Assembly (NCBI GenBank): GCA_007844125.1
Contig: CM017572.1
Span: 41,401,137 to 41,465,136, forward strand
DNA: 64,000 nt
Reading direction: 5' to 3'
From: Sinonovacula constricta
Taxonomy: Eukaryota > Mollusca > Bivalvia > Cardiida > Solecurtidae
The position numbers and the translations under genes were made by a program. The notes under the pieces were generated by a model. The model had not been told where the DNA came from. It searched no databases and saw nothing but the letters and a program-made list of their open reading frames with translations. Positions 1-12,500 of this stretch are shown here, in pieces (within the stretch, counting starts at the first letter, position 1; each line of letters opens with the position of its first letter).

Positions 1-127
1 AAGTTAAAAACAGTAACATGTGTGGTACAGTCCCTGCCATTTCAACCAAATAAGAAACATACTAAGAATTTCATAATGTAAACAACTCCTATAGACAACT
101 GTCACTTTAGTCTTGTTTTGTTTGTAG

Positions 128-3100
128 AGCCATCTACGAGCTACAGTAGAGACATGGCACACACACAATCTGCCCCAGAACAAGAAGAACCCCTGGATTT
201 AAAGAAGAATACCAAGATAAAACCAGTATGTGTACTTTATTCATGTTGTTATAAACCAATAGGTTCAGCAGCATCAATTATATATGCTTTTCCATTGACA
301 TTGGTTTCATATTTCCTAAGTGATGTCTTCCATTCACATTTGTTCATCTGAAACTTAAATCAGATAAAGTTGTTTATAAACCTTAAAAAATAATTCAGCA
401 AAGAAAATTTTACTGTTTTTGGCATCACAGGTTTCTTTTAAAATGTTCCATATTAATTTGTGCAGTTTTGCTTACAATACATTTAAGATAAAAGGCAAAT
501 ACTAATTGGTATGCTTAATGTGACACTTATTGTACATTTAAACAGGTATCTATGCACAAGATTCCCAGAGAGAAGCACAAAGAGACAGAAAGTTCCATCA
601 CAACTACTCCCAAGCCAGAACCAGACCCTAAACAGAAGCAAGTTATGGCAGCAGACCAAATGCAAGAGTTGACCTCAGAGCAAGGTCTTAAGTGAGTTAA
701 TATCATTTGCCATTTTTTATGACATTTAAAAATGGTAACATAGTTACATCAAGACCATCCTTTAATACTGTTGTCTACTGTTCAGAAACATTTACTAGAT
801 TTTCATTTAAAAATACACAAGGCATTTTATGTAGTGTCATTATATTGTTGATTTCGTTATAAATTTTTCTGCATTTAGGTCAGTTTTCTTTTTACTCTTA
901 ATGAGTTATAAATCCTGTTGTAGATATAGAGACAGAAATATTTGATGCATTACTTTGTCTTCAATATGCAAGAGCCATTAATCAGTTAGGTTATCAGCTT
1001 GTCTCCATGTATTGTCGTTTTCTTGAAGCTAACAGCTCTGAGGATGGCTTCATACATGTATATAGATTAGGACATATCAAAATTCTCAGTTACACATGTA
1101 TGTAATTTTAAAATAACATAGTTAAGTAGTGAAATTAGCTATTTTTATGCCCTTGAAGGGGGGCATATAGTAGTCAAACCATCTGTCGGTCCATCTGTCT
1201 GTATGTCCAATATTTATTTCACCTCATTAACTCTGTCATTCCTGCGTGGATTTTAAAATTACTTGGCAGAATGTCAAACTCATGAAGATGACCTGTCGTG
1301 CATAAGACTCAGGTCAGTTACTTGAAGGTAAAGGTCCCACTTAAAGGTCAAAGTGATAAACCCTGGTAGTGCACTGGTGGTCGTGTCTGCTCAGTAACTA
1401 TAATGTCTGAAGGGGTTTTGAAATAACCTGGCAGAAATGTCAAACACATAAAGACAACGTGGCCCTCACAATACCCAGGTCAGTTACTGGAAGGTCAAGG
1501 TCACACTTACAGGTCAAAGTCATAATCCCTAGAAATGCACTGGTGGTCGTGTCCGCTCAGTAACTCTGTCATTGCTTGAAGGATTTTGAAATAACCTGGC
1601 AGCAATGTCGAGCACATGAAGACGATGTGTCATACAAGAACCAGCATATTCAGACAATGTGACCCTGTTTTGCAGCCTATTGACCTATCATGATAGTGCA
1701 TTTAACTATTGAAAACAAATGATAGGAGGTAAAAAATTCAATATAGTTATATACATAAATCCGATGCTTTTGTCTTTTTAATAACTCAAATACCTCCTTG
1801 ACACAAAATTTGCTTTACTGGATATGACTTCAGGGGGCATATGTCTGTTTACTTGTTAAGAAATTAAAAGTATTTTGATAGAAGCTGATACTGATTAAAG
1901 AAAAACTGACATTTTATTTACAATAAGGAGAAGCTGATACTGATTAAAGAAAAACTGACATTTTATTTACAGTAAGGAGATGCAGTCCATGGAGAAGTTC
2001 CGAGAGCAACAGAAAGCAATGGAAGAGGCCAACAAACAGAAGAAAGCTCTTCTCTCAAAGACCATAACAGAAAGGTAGATAAAGAATTCCAATTACCATT
2101 TTTTCATTATTACCCCTTATAGGTCTAGGTACTGGTAGAACACAGATCTCCAAAACACAGAGTCCATGGTTTTCACTTCTGTCAAATCTCCATTTAAACA
2201 CAAAACTGTTTCACTCTATCTAGGAGTCTAAATAGGAATATGTAACAGTGAGATCTCCTCTGACCATTAATACTACTGTACTTCCCTGTAAGTGTTGACT
2301 GCTAGAATTGTACGAGATTGACTAGATTTTGATAAAACTGTACTGTCTGCTGACTGAGCTTTAGTTTGAAAACAGACTATAACTTGAGTCTGCTAACCTA
2401 CCTGCATGTACTTACCTTAAAGTAGATTATTATGATAATTTTGTCAGGCTCACCTTTTATCATTTGGAAGTTTCTTCTACTTGGCATTCAGATTGACGAG
2501 TTCCAGGGTCTCCTAACAGCTAAAATTTGTTAAAAAAAGACGTCTTCATGTTTAACATGACTAACAATAACTAAATATCATATGTTGTGGCTTACAGTAT
2601 AATTAATATTCATTATTCTTACAGGAAGAAGAGAGCCCAAAAGGAGGCATATAAGCTAGAGCAAATACAGAAAGAGTTGTCTAAGCTAGACAGCCTTCTC
2701 ACGGCAGATGTACAGGTCATCCGTGGGAAGATAGAGGAGGCAAGCAGGGACTTCCTGGATGCTCAGTATGTTATACTATTGTCTGCTTGATTTCAGGTTA
2801 TTTTTGTGGGGATGAAAAATCAAGTTTCGCTGAATGTTCTTACAAAATCAGGCACAGGTGTTTTACCTTATTATATGATGTTTTTGACGATTTTTATATT
2901 GCATTTATTTATTCCAATAGTTTCAATCATGAAAAAAAATCCAGTATGGGCCATGATTGTTAGCTCTGTAAGATTATGTCTTTAAAATATTTTAATTTAC
3001 AATCTTTAGATGATAGGAAGAAGGTTTAATGTTTTTAGCTCACCTGAGCACAACGTGCTCAAGGGGAGCTTTTGTGATACCGCGTCGTCCGGCGTCCGTC

Positions 3101-5592
3101 GTCCGTCGTTCGTCGTTCGTCGTCCGTCGTCAACATTTACCTTGTGAACACACTAGAGGCCACAATTTTTATCCAATCTTCATCAAACTTGGTAAGAATG
3201 TTTGTCTGCATGAAATCTTGGATGAGTTCATTATTGGGTCACCTGGGGTCAAAAAGTAGGTCACGAGGTCAAATTTTAGGAAAAACTTGTGAACACACTA
3301 GAGACCACATTTATTGCCCAATCTTCACCAAACTTGGTCAGAATGTTTGTCTGCATGAAATCTTGGATGAGTTCGTAACTGGGTCACGTGGGGTCAAAAA
3401 GTAGGTCACTAGGTCAAATCTTAGAAAAAGCTTGTGAACACACTAGAGGTCACATTTATAGCCCAATCTTCACCAAACTTGGTCAGAATGTTTGTCTGCA
3501 TGAAATCTTGGATGAGTTCGTAACTGGGTCACGTGGGGTCAAAAAGTAGGTCACTAGGTCAAATCTTAGAAAAAGCTTGTGAACACACTAGAGGCCACAT
3601 TTATAGCCCAATCTTCACCAAACTTGGTCAGAATGTTTGCCTGCATGAAATCTTGGATGAGTTCATAACTGGGTCACGTGGGGTCAAAAAGTAGGTCACT
3701 AGGTCAAATCTTAGAAAAAGCTTGTGAACACACTAGAGGCCACATTTATAGCCCAATCTTCACCAAACTTGGTCAGAATGTTTGTCTGCATGAAATCTTG
3801 GATGAGTTCGTAACTGGGTCACGTGGGGTCAAAAAGTAGGTCACTAGGTCAAATCTTAGAAAAAGCTTGTGAACACACTAGAGGCCACATTTATAGCCCA
3901 ATCTTCACCAAACTTGGTCAGAATGTTTGTCTGCATGAAATCTTGGATGAGTTCGTAACTGGGTCACGTGGGGTCAAAAAGTAGGTCACAAGGTCAAATC
4001 TTAAAAAAAAGCTTGTGAACACACTAGAGGCCCTATTTATAGGCCAATCTTCATCAAACTTGGTCAGAATGTTTGTCTGCATGAAATCTTGGATGAGTTC
4101 GTAACTGGGTCACGTGGGGTCAAAAAGTAGGTCACTAGGTCAAATCTTAGAAAAAGCTTGTGAACACACTAGAGGCCACATTTATAGCCCAATCTTCACC
4201 AAACTTGGTCAGAATGTTTGTCTGCATGAAATTTCGGATGAGTTCGTAACTGGGTCACGTTGGGTCAAAAAGTAGGTCACAAGGTCAAATCTTAGAAAAA
4301 ACTTGTGAACACACTAGAGGCCCTATTTATAGGCCAATCTTCATCAAACTTGGTCAGAATGTTTGTCTACATAATATCTTGGATGAGTTCGTTATTGGGT
4401 CTCGTGGGGTCATAAAGTAGGTCACTAGGTCAAATTTTAGAAAAAGCTTGTGAAAACACTTAAGAGGCTACATTGATGGCCCAGTCTTTACCAAACTTGA
4501 CCATCATGTTTGCCAGTATGAAATTTTACATATGTTTTGAAGTGAGTCATGTGGATTCAGTAGGTTACTTGGTAAAATTCTAGAAAATGTTATCAACCCA
4601 GTGGCCACACTAATGGTCCAATCTTCACCAAAGATTTCTAAAGTAAATGACTCTCAATTACTTAATGCCAGATTTGAGCCTACGTAAAGCCTGTGTCATC
4701 AGGTGAGCGATTAAGGGCCATCATGGCCCTCTTGTTTTAATAATCCTTTAAATGATATTATTGCCAAAGAAATCCTAAATCTTTATAATTAAAAAACAAT
4801 CTTAAATTTTGTTTTCTAAAAAAATCAATCTGTTATCTGAATGATGAATTATTCCATAATTACAGAAAGAGGTTTGAAAAAGCTGAAGTTGAGTACATCG
4901 CAGCAAAGCTGGAGCTACATAACAAATCAGAGATGAAGGAACAACTGACAGAGCACCTTTACACCATCATCCACCAGAATGAGGTGCGGAAGGCCAAGAA
5001 ACTTGCAGAGCTTATGAAAGAACTGGAGATGGAAGCCAGCGAGGAAGACGTACAGCTTCCAGAGTTACCTCCCCTGACAGCATTTCAGCCATCAACACTC
5101 CCACAACAACCCCACTCTCTCTCCCCAACAGGACCAAAATCTCCCCATCCACAAGAAGAGAAATCTCAAAGTATTGAAAATAACAGTCAACATATCCAGA
5201 CAGAATGTGACCGGAAAGTGTGTCCGACAACAAATACTCTGATGGATGATCCAGAAGGAGCACCTGTTGATGGTGGAAATAAGTCTAATAATTGTGAACA
5301 GAGTGATCAATCTAAAAAATCCAAATCTGAACAGGAAGACAGTACTTCAGCACCCACATCTACCGAAAATGTTGAACCTCTGCATAATATGAAAGCATCA
5401 GAATCTACCAGTGTTAATAAAATGTCAAAAGAATCTCATGCAATGAATCCCGTTAGTGTTTCTGAGTCTGCTAAAGAATCAGACATTGTTTCAAGTGATG
5501 CAAATGGTATATCTAAACAGGTAACATTGGAAAATCTTTTAAATGAGGGAAAGACCAAAACTGCCTGGGACTTTGATGAGTCCTTAAGGTAA
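128..5592 (+). CDS. GORAB: RAB6-interacting golgin, 3' five exons (5' end outside window)
   Basis: Golgin-type coiled-coil protein. In vertebrates it binds RAB6 and SCYL1 at the trans-Golgi and helps COPI recycling. Exons read from splice sites and phase: 128-225, 546-691, 1973-2074, 2625-2765, 4866-5592. All junctions keep one frame, giving 403 full codons plus stop after a split first codon. The diagnostic core spans exons 3-5: a lysine-rich coiled coil ([12 protein letters not shown], then [13 protein letters not shown]) followed by [17 protein letters not shown] and [23 protein letters not shown], almost collinear with human GORAB as I recall it. The tail from about 5060 is acidic, Ser/Thr/Pro-rich and looks disordered. 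The stop TAA at 5590-5592 overlaps a possible donor (AG|GTAATT at 5588/5589), so a further 3' exon cannot be excluded. The N-terminal exon(s) lie upstream of base 1. Family call is firm; the C-terminus is less so. Confidence 0.9.
1145..1848. mobile_element. Composite non-autonomous element with about 166-bp core repeats, in GORAB intron
   Basis: The left end folds on itself (TATGCCC, then GGGGGGCATA) and the right end carries GGGGGCATATG, so both ends share one motif. Inside are about two and a half copies of a 166-167-bp unit; TAACTNTGTCATT-type starts lie at 1228, 1395 and 1561, and each unit has GGTCAGTTACTTGAAGGT and GGTCAAAGT. Short ends plus an internal minisatellite fit the pearl/helentron-like non-autonomous elements described in bivalves. 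That assignment is from memory of the architecture, not a search. Confidence 0.6.
1881..1978 (+). repeat. 49-bp tandem duplication of a GORAB splice-acceptor region
   Basis: Units 1881-1929 and 1930-1978 are nearly identical. The second contains the working acceptor, TTTATTTACAG ending at 1972, followed by exon 3. The first reads ACAATAAGG where the second reads ACAGTAAGG, so its AG is lost. Confidence 0.85.
3038..4737. mobile_element. Helentron/pearl-like element with 145-bp tandem core, in GORAB intron
   Basis: The left end is GCTCACCTGA (3038-3047), followed by a small hairpin (TGAGCAC/GTGCTCA) and a GTCGTCC-rich stretch. The right end has the inverted copy TCAGGTGAGC (4699-4708), then a hairpin (AGGGCCAT/ATGGCCCT) and CTTGTTTT. 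Between them sits the 145-bp array. A 5' terminal motif, a subterminal inverted copy at the 3' side and a 3' hairpin is the layout of helentron-derived non-autonomous elements. No transposase-like ORF is present. Confidence 0.7.
3141..4590 (+). repeat. 145-bp tandem array, ten copies
   Basis: Units begin CTTGTGAACACACTAGAG at 3141, 3286, 3431, 3576, 3721, 3866, 4012, 4157, 4302 and 4447. Spacing is 145 bp, once 146. The middle copies are almost identical and the first and last are diverged, as expected of arrays homogenised from the centre. Open frames across it are a by-product of repetition. Confidence 0.95.
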
Positions 5593-8500
5593 TTGGATTT
5601 TGCAAAAGTTTAAAAAATTACATATGTTGTCTTACTTGTACAAGAATTTTTAGTTTTTTAGAACTTTGTGAAAATTTATCAGATTACCTTTGGGATACAA
5701 GGGGAATTTCTACAGTGGGTTCATGTGATATTATATGTTGTGATCTTGGTGGATAATTTTAAATGTTGCCAAAATGTTGTATTTTGTCATCTTAAGATCG
5801 TTTTGAAACAGATTGTTTAAAGTCCATTGTCTATGCAGTGATTGATTAAATCAACGTGGAACATAATTTTTGTTATATAAAAATAAAAAACACATAATGA
5901 CCAATTTATTTTGCACCTTTTTATTAGAACATCCAAGATTTTATACCAAACCTGTGTTGTAGCAAATCTCATTACAAAAATGGAACATTTACATTTTCAA
6001 TTTATTGTACCCTTTATTTTACTTTTGTTTCTCAAGTTATGTTCATAATAACGACTACTATACACTTATTTTGCTTATGAGAATGGGGTGTTTTTAAATA
6101 ATTGGTTATGATATTTATATAACAAGTACAATACAAATAGATTTGAACTAACTGGGCAAATTAATGCTTGTGGGTGTTTTTTACTGTTTCACAACTAACT
6201 TAAAACCGTGTTCCTAGATATATTTTAGATGTTACGGATGTCTAGAAGAAATATAGAGTGCAGAGAATTAGAAAGTTATAAGCAAGAATGCATATCTTAA
6301 ACATATCTACCAATAAAGCCTTAGTACTTACAAGTCGTTGCAATAAATAAGGACATCTAACTTGCACTATTAAAAAGTTAAGTCTTTGTTGAAGTATAGT
6401 GTGCTATAATTACATATTGTAGCACTTCATGGACATATTGGTGTAGTCATAATAATTGATGATACCTTGTGTATTCTTTTGTAGCGCCAGTTTTCACCTA
6501 TTCATATACACATATACTTAAATTAGGCATCAGCTTCTACAATAAGTATATAAATAATCAAGCATCACCAAGATTTTGACATTAAATGTGTCTTGTGGGT
6601 TTCATGTTGCTGTAAAGCATAAAAAGTTTTAATATGTATGTGTTTATTTGCTTCAAGCAAGAATATTTATTGACATTGTTCTATTTACATTTATTATACC
6701 ATCATGACAATGGCATGTGCTGTTTCCAAGTTTTCTGAGCTCAATCTTTTAGACAACATTATTTTATTGGCAAATTCTTTAGTTTTATGTTTGGTTGTTT
6801 ATTAAGAAAATGTACACCAAATCTTTATAAGATTTACATTTCAACATTGTTAAGCTTATTGATTTTTCTTACATGTATTTTTAAAGTTCAGGTTTGCATA
6901 GGTATTATATGGCAATACTAAAAAAGACACTCGTTAGTTTCTGTAGTGAATCAGGAGCTTACTGACTGGATGTTAACAGGCATTTATTGTTTGAAATAGA
7001 TAAATGAACATGTTTAACATTTGGCAGTAACATTTAAATGGTGTAATGAAATGGGTGTCTGCTATTAGCAGGTAATCTAGGTCTTAAGTTCAAATCCATT
7101 TTTAAGTTCAAATTCACTTTGGGGTTTATATTTTTGTGTTTTGAATTTCTGAAATATTATTATATTTCATCAGTAAAGGTTGGCTATAAAAACATCTGGG
7201 TTCTATGTTACTGAGTATTTTTACTTTTTTTACTCTTTCTTATTTTTGTTCTATTCGTTACTTTGTTTAAAGATACCCTTGCATATTACAACAGAATTTC
7301 CATGTTTGAATCTAGCTTTTTTATACAGTTTATTGAGTAACAAAAAACAATAAACAGTTAGATTCAAACATGCAGTTTCATAAAAAAAGTTGTGAAGTTT
7401 ACCCACTACGCTTGCTTACCACCCTTCTTTCTGTCCCTATGAATAGAAAAATTATGGACTTTACCACATACATTGTATTTATTTATCATTTCGTGAAGCA
7501 TTCAAACTTTAATGACTATTCATCAAGTGCCATTTCTCTGTTACTAAATAAACCCTATATACTTGCTTTTTGGTTATATTTATTGTGCAACAATATTGAT
7601 CCAGTACTGCCTTTGATACATAAAGCAAATTGTGGTATGTAGATTGGTATTTAATCAGGTTAATTTGGTAGTACAATACTGTCTCTTATTAGAGTATAAT
7701 TGTATATAAAATATACTGGATTTATTGTTAACATAGTTTATTAAAAATGTGCATTTATATAACTATTTTTTATATTATTACATTTTATGCGGGATTTATC
7801 TACTGTGGATGTTATTGAATATATTTTAATGATTCTTGATAGGAAATAAACAAATAACAAATAATTATTTTTTTGTGCTTTTTTTATTCATTTTTTTAGT
7901 TGTTTTTTTATTTGTTCATATATATAAACAGTAGAACAAATCTAGTTAAAATATGATTTATTGCATAAAAATGCAAAAATACATGCAAAATTTAATTACA
8001 ATTCAATTCAGGCTAGGATGAAAAAAGCTCTAGTAAATTCAATGGAATTATCAAGTGTCCACAAAAATCAATACTAAAATTATAAAAAACAGGTTATTAT
8101 ATTTTGTACAGGTACTCGTTATGTCATAGAAAATTATGTCCAGAAACTTTTCACTAGCGCTGAAACTGATTACCAGTATCTGTATACAACCAATAAAAAG
8201 CAAATTTTAGGAAATAAAGACTGAGTGATAAAAACTGAAAAATGACAAGTGATAAAATGGCAAAGTTGTTTAAGATAGGATTTTTGGAATATACACTGAA
8301 CATTTTAAGGGTAAGCTTTTAAGGGTAAACCCTGAAGAATTTTCTTTATTTTGAACATCTATTGCTATTTTTCTACTCTCTTGAGCCTAGTTTTTATGTT
8401 CCTATTTTTCCAACAATTTTATACAAAAGAACTTAACATTTTCATATCAATGAAAAAAAAAAAAAACAATAAAAAAACATTATTATTATAAAAGCTCTAT

Positions 8501-8700
8501 CTGTTACTTACTACATAGGGACCCATCCAGTGAGAGGAAAGCATGAAGTTTAGTGTCATTTAGTATTCAATTAATGGCTGTGTTGGATTAGTATATACAA
8601 TTAATTGGCAAGACAAAAGAACACTTTATTATAATTACTAGTAGATATGTTCAAACAAATGACTTATTCAATTATAAGGTATGACTGTTAGGGCAGTTAC
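5593..8700 (+). other. GORAB 3' UTR/flank, AT-rich, no gene seen
   Basis: Very AT-rich sequence with several AATAAA hexamers (for example about 6312 and 7846) that could end GORAB transcripts. The 90-codon frame at 7370-7642 lacks any recognisable feature and is taken as chance. Confidence 0.6.
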
Positions 8701-8869
8701 ACCTCTTGAGGGTGTCCCCTCTCACTCTACACCATGTTTTGTATGCTTAAAATTGTCACCTTCTTTCTAAAAGTGGTTATCATCTGCTCAAACTGGCTAT
8801 CTGCTTAAATTTCTTATGATCATGGAATGGTTATTGACCCAAAATTGTCTTTGTAGAATAGTCACCTGT

Positions 8870-9040
8870 TTTTGAAATACATTGCAGCAACCAATTATTA
8901 TCATTCTAGTGACATCCAGCTATCTGGTGTAGGAAGACCACAGACAAATATCTGGGACAGCCAAAAGACCTTTGCCCAGACTGGACCTTGAACCCACACG
9001 TTGAGAGGCTAAGCAATAAGAGGAATTACAATTCGGTAAC
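8870..9040 (-). mobile_element. tRNA-derived SINE, family C, diverged copy
   Basis: Family C on its sense strand has a tRNA-Leu-like head (GCCCATGGCCAAG-type A box, GGTTCGAATCC-type B box), a middle with ACCCAGACATAAGTCT and a tail with GCTGGATGTTGCCAATATGA. This copy shows the reverse complement of the tail and middle, then the B-box remnant TTGAACCCACACG. Confidence 0.6.
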
Positions 9041-9090
9041 TGCCACTATGCAAAGGGCACCCCAGAATAGGCATTTACCCCAAATGGTTA

Positions 9091-9450
9091 TCTGCTTTTA
9101 TTTTATGCCGCTTAAACTTGTTATCTGCTTAAATTTGTTACAATTTGTAGAAGACATAATCTGCACACAATTGGTTATTATCTGCAAACAATAGTAATAC
9201 TCTGCAAAAACTTGTAATCCTCTGCTCTAAATTCTAAGAATCCGCTCACAATTATGACTTTCTGCTTAAGGTTGAGTCGTCTGCTCAGAAATTTTTACGT
9301 TTGCTCAGGAAGATTTACATCTACTCACAAACGTTAACGTCAGCTCAAAAGGGTTTTTCGTCTGCTCTTAAAAGTTTTTGTCTTCTCAGAAAGATTTACA
9401 TCAGCTCAGAAAGGTTCATACTCAGATAGGTTTATGACTGCTCAGAATGG
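9091..9450. repeat. Degenerate 20-bp minisatellite next to the TMCO1 3' end
   Basis: About eighteen units of the TCTGCTCAGAAAGRTTTACR type follow each other at 20 bp (21 once). The clearest stretch is 9281-9420. Looser copies may extend back to about 8770. It stops about 50 bp short of the TMCO1 stop codon, so it would lie in that gene's 3' UTR. Confidence 0.75.
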
Positions 9451-9504
9451 TCAACACTTGTTCCAAATGTTTCCTTTTTTTTCTGTTTAGTATGATGATC
9501 TCAT

Positions 9505-12500
9505 CTACTTAGTCATCTGGGTGGGTGGGGTAAAGAAGCCTCCTCCTTGTTTACTGGCAGCTCTTGATGGTGCCAGACCCAGTAATTTCTGGACATTCTG
9601 TTAAAAGACAACAAAATTTATTTATTGCTTTATCAAACTTATTTAAAATAATTGTCAACTGACAACTACCTTCTTATAAAGCTATTCTTGGCATCTCTTG
9701 TAAAGAGCTTCTGATGAGTGTGGTGGGTGATTTCTTTTGCGAAGTTGTTAGTGTTTTTGTTTTTAGGTACATCACACATGTTCAGTGGTTATTTTGGCAA
9801 TAACCAGCTATTTTTGAGGAATGAAGACCATAAACTTCTGGGAGGAAACACTGGCCCTTGTGAGCTTGATGACCTTCTGCAGGAAAAGTTCTCGGCCCAA
9901 TTTGACTGATTTAGATTTTACATTGACTAGTGAATGGAACAAACTTACATGGATTATGGACTGGTTTTGTCAAGAATCTCCCTTTTATTTTGCTGATTTA
10001 ACAGGGAAAAAATGATTAAATTTACAACAGTAAGAAACGAAAGTATGTCAAGTGTGTTGTTTTTGAATGAGTACAAGTGAATGTTATTTATCAAGAGATG
10101 TAATTGATGAGGGAACAATTCAGTGTCTCCAGCAGCTTGTGCGGGATATGTTCCTATACCAAATGAGTGCAGGCAAAAATCAGGTCATTGGACAAAATGA
10201 TACTATTTTTATTTTCTATTTGTGTGTTGTTAACAAAAATACCATGGCTGGTCCTTTGAGACGCTAGTTATGTTTGGCCTGCAGACTTCATGATTTTATT
10301 TTTATCTAACCAAGTTAAATTCACAGGCAGCCAAAAATAATTTCATACATAACTTATCTGTATTCTTTTTCTAAGCCCTAAATCTGCTATATTTGATATC
10401 TCAAGTTCCAAGACAAGTTTCAAGACACATAGCCAATAGATCTGCACAAAAAGCAATCACAGTAAGGCAGTATTTTATTTTAAGCACCCACCTGTCTAAT
10501 GGACATGGTACACAGAATGTACAGAAAGATAAAAGAGCAGTCTGTGTAATCCTCTCCGGCCAGGTTACGATGAGACAACCCCTGCAGCAGCGATATCGGG
10601 GTAAATGGTAGCTTTGCGACCACCCGACCATCAAATCTGAAATGAATGTAGCAAAAATAACAGTGCATGAGGTAAAATGGTTTAACTCCTCATGACTGAG
10701 GTCTATTACAAAGAAAAGATAGTCATAGAACTTCCCATACAAGCTGGGTGTACAGGGAGCTATTTTGGCTACAATGTTTTTACTTTGGCATATTGTGCCT
10801 GTGTGTGACATTTTGGCCAACTAGAGTTGTTGATTAAAATATTTTGTAATGTACAAAAAAAACACATTCATAAGTAATACTTTTTTTTTATCATGTTAGC
10901 AAGTATAATAATTTTCAAGGAATCCGGAATAAAACTTTAGGCAAAAAAGGTTAGAATGAGCATTATGAAATTAGAAAATGATATTACTGGAATATATGCT
11001 TTTTTACCTTTGAAAATCTTCGACAATGTGAACAGAGAAAATAACTTACATAGAATTGAACATGCTCAGTAAACTTGTGAATGCAAAACCAATGGCAAAC
11101 ATTGACTTCATCTTCACCTGAAACAAATGGGGGTTTTAAATTAAAGACAATACTTGGTGTCTGATAAAGTCAGTATTGCACTAATGGAAATTAACGAAAT
11201 AATAAGGATGTCAACAAGTACTCAACAGAAGGCCACAGCACACAAATTATAATCAATAACTGCATATCGGGAAGATAATTAAATTATTGACTGAATAATA
11301 CTAATCATATTAAACCCTTCGCCCTGAGCAGGACACGAGTCCACATGGTGGGAGGCTAAGCAGTCAGAGGTATTTTATTCTATCACAAGGCAAATGGCAG
11401 CCCCTTGTAAACTTTCATCTGGTCAGACCAACCCCAATCCTTTACCATGTTGTTTTAATTTCTTGTTAATTGTCATGCCTTAACTTTGCCCACAAAGCAA
11501 TTTGATAGGATCATAATTGGCCAATCAACATCTTTACGTTGGCAAAGCTTGATGATTCTGGTATATGCATGCATATTATTGTTAACATTGCACAGAATCC
11601 AGTGTACAAGGCCTTGTACTGATCTCAGAGTAGAAAACAAGAGTTCTTATTCAACTAAAAAACACCAAAAGAACAATTAAGCTGCAAAATATAATTAGCA
11701 TTAATTAAATATAGACAATGCAAGGAATATTAAGATAATATTGGAAAGGAAATATAAATAATATTAAGTAACAGGACATATGCAATAAACTTTTATAGTG
11801 AAGGTCAACAAGTGGTCAATGTGACAATCTACAAGACTCCAAGAGCAATGATTTAATTACTTGTTGTCATCCCAACAAAATGTGATAGGAGATCATCAAT
11901 ATGTTACAAAACAAAGCTCACTTTACCAGTCTGGAAGCTGATAAAATTATGTCCAATGCACCACAGGAAATGTAGTGGACATTCTTAGTCAAAGTTTTAA
12001 ATGAAAATGTCAACTGTCAGTACCATAGGATGGTTTGATTTATTTTTATACATTGCACCAACACAATTATGGTAATATATGCTATGTCTAACTATATGGT
12101 GCCACCAATAAACTAACGGTGAGCTTGAACACTTGCTCACAGGTAAGAAGACTGGCAAGAACACAAGACCCGAAGCTTGAATCCCTATATCCATGTAATT
12201 TTTAATTACAAATAGTTACTCAACCAGAGGCTAAGCAGTTACAATCGATGTCTCTTTTATCTTGTACCGCTCTGTTTCATATTGTTATTGTTTTGATGTT
12301 TTTTTGCATGGAAACAGTTATGGTCATACTGGCAATGTCCAGCTTATTATTGGTGGAGAAAGACCCCGAGATATATGTCAGCTGAAGAACTACTAAGTTT
12401 TGCATGAACCCGAGTGGCGAGGGCAGAGTGGTAAAAAGCCGGTCACTCTAACCGCTGACACCCCCTCAGCTCTTACGGAAAGGTTTATCTAAAGTCAAGG

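Noticed and set aside
3029..3404. Overlapping open frames in the 145-bp repeat
   Set aside because: They arise from tandem repetition and have no independent protein signal.
3141..4590. CRISPR array
   Set aside because: The repeats are 145 bp, contiguous and without unique spacers, in a eukaryotic intron.
7370..7642. 90-codon open frame after GORAB
   Set aside because: AT-rich 3' flank, no motif, no splice or start context.
10401..10820. 139-codon minus-strand frame overlapping TMCO1 exon 6
   Set aside because: A shadow: the true exon 6 is in another frame, matching TMCO1 and in phase with both neighbours.
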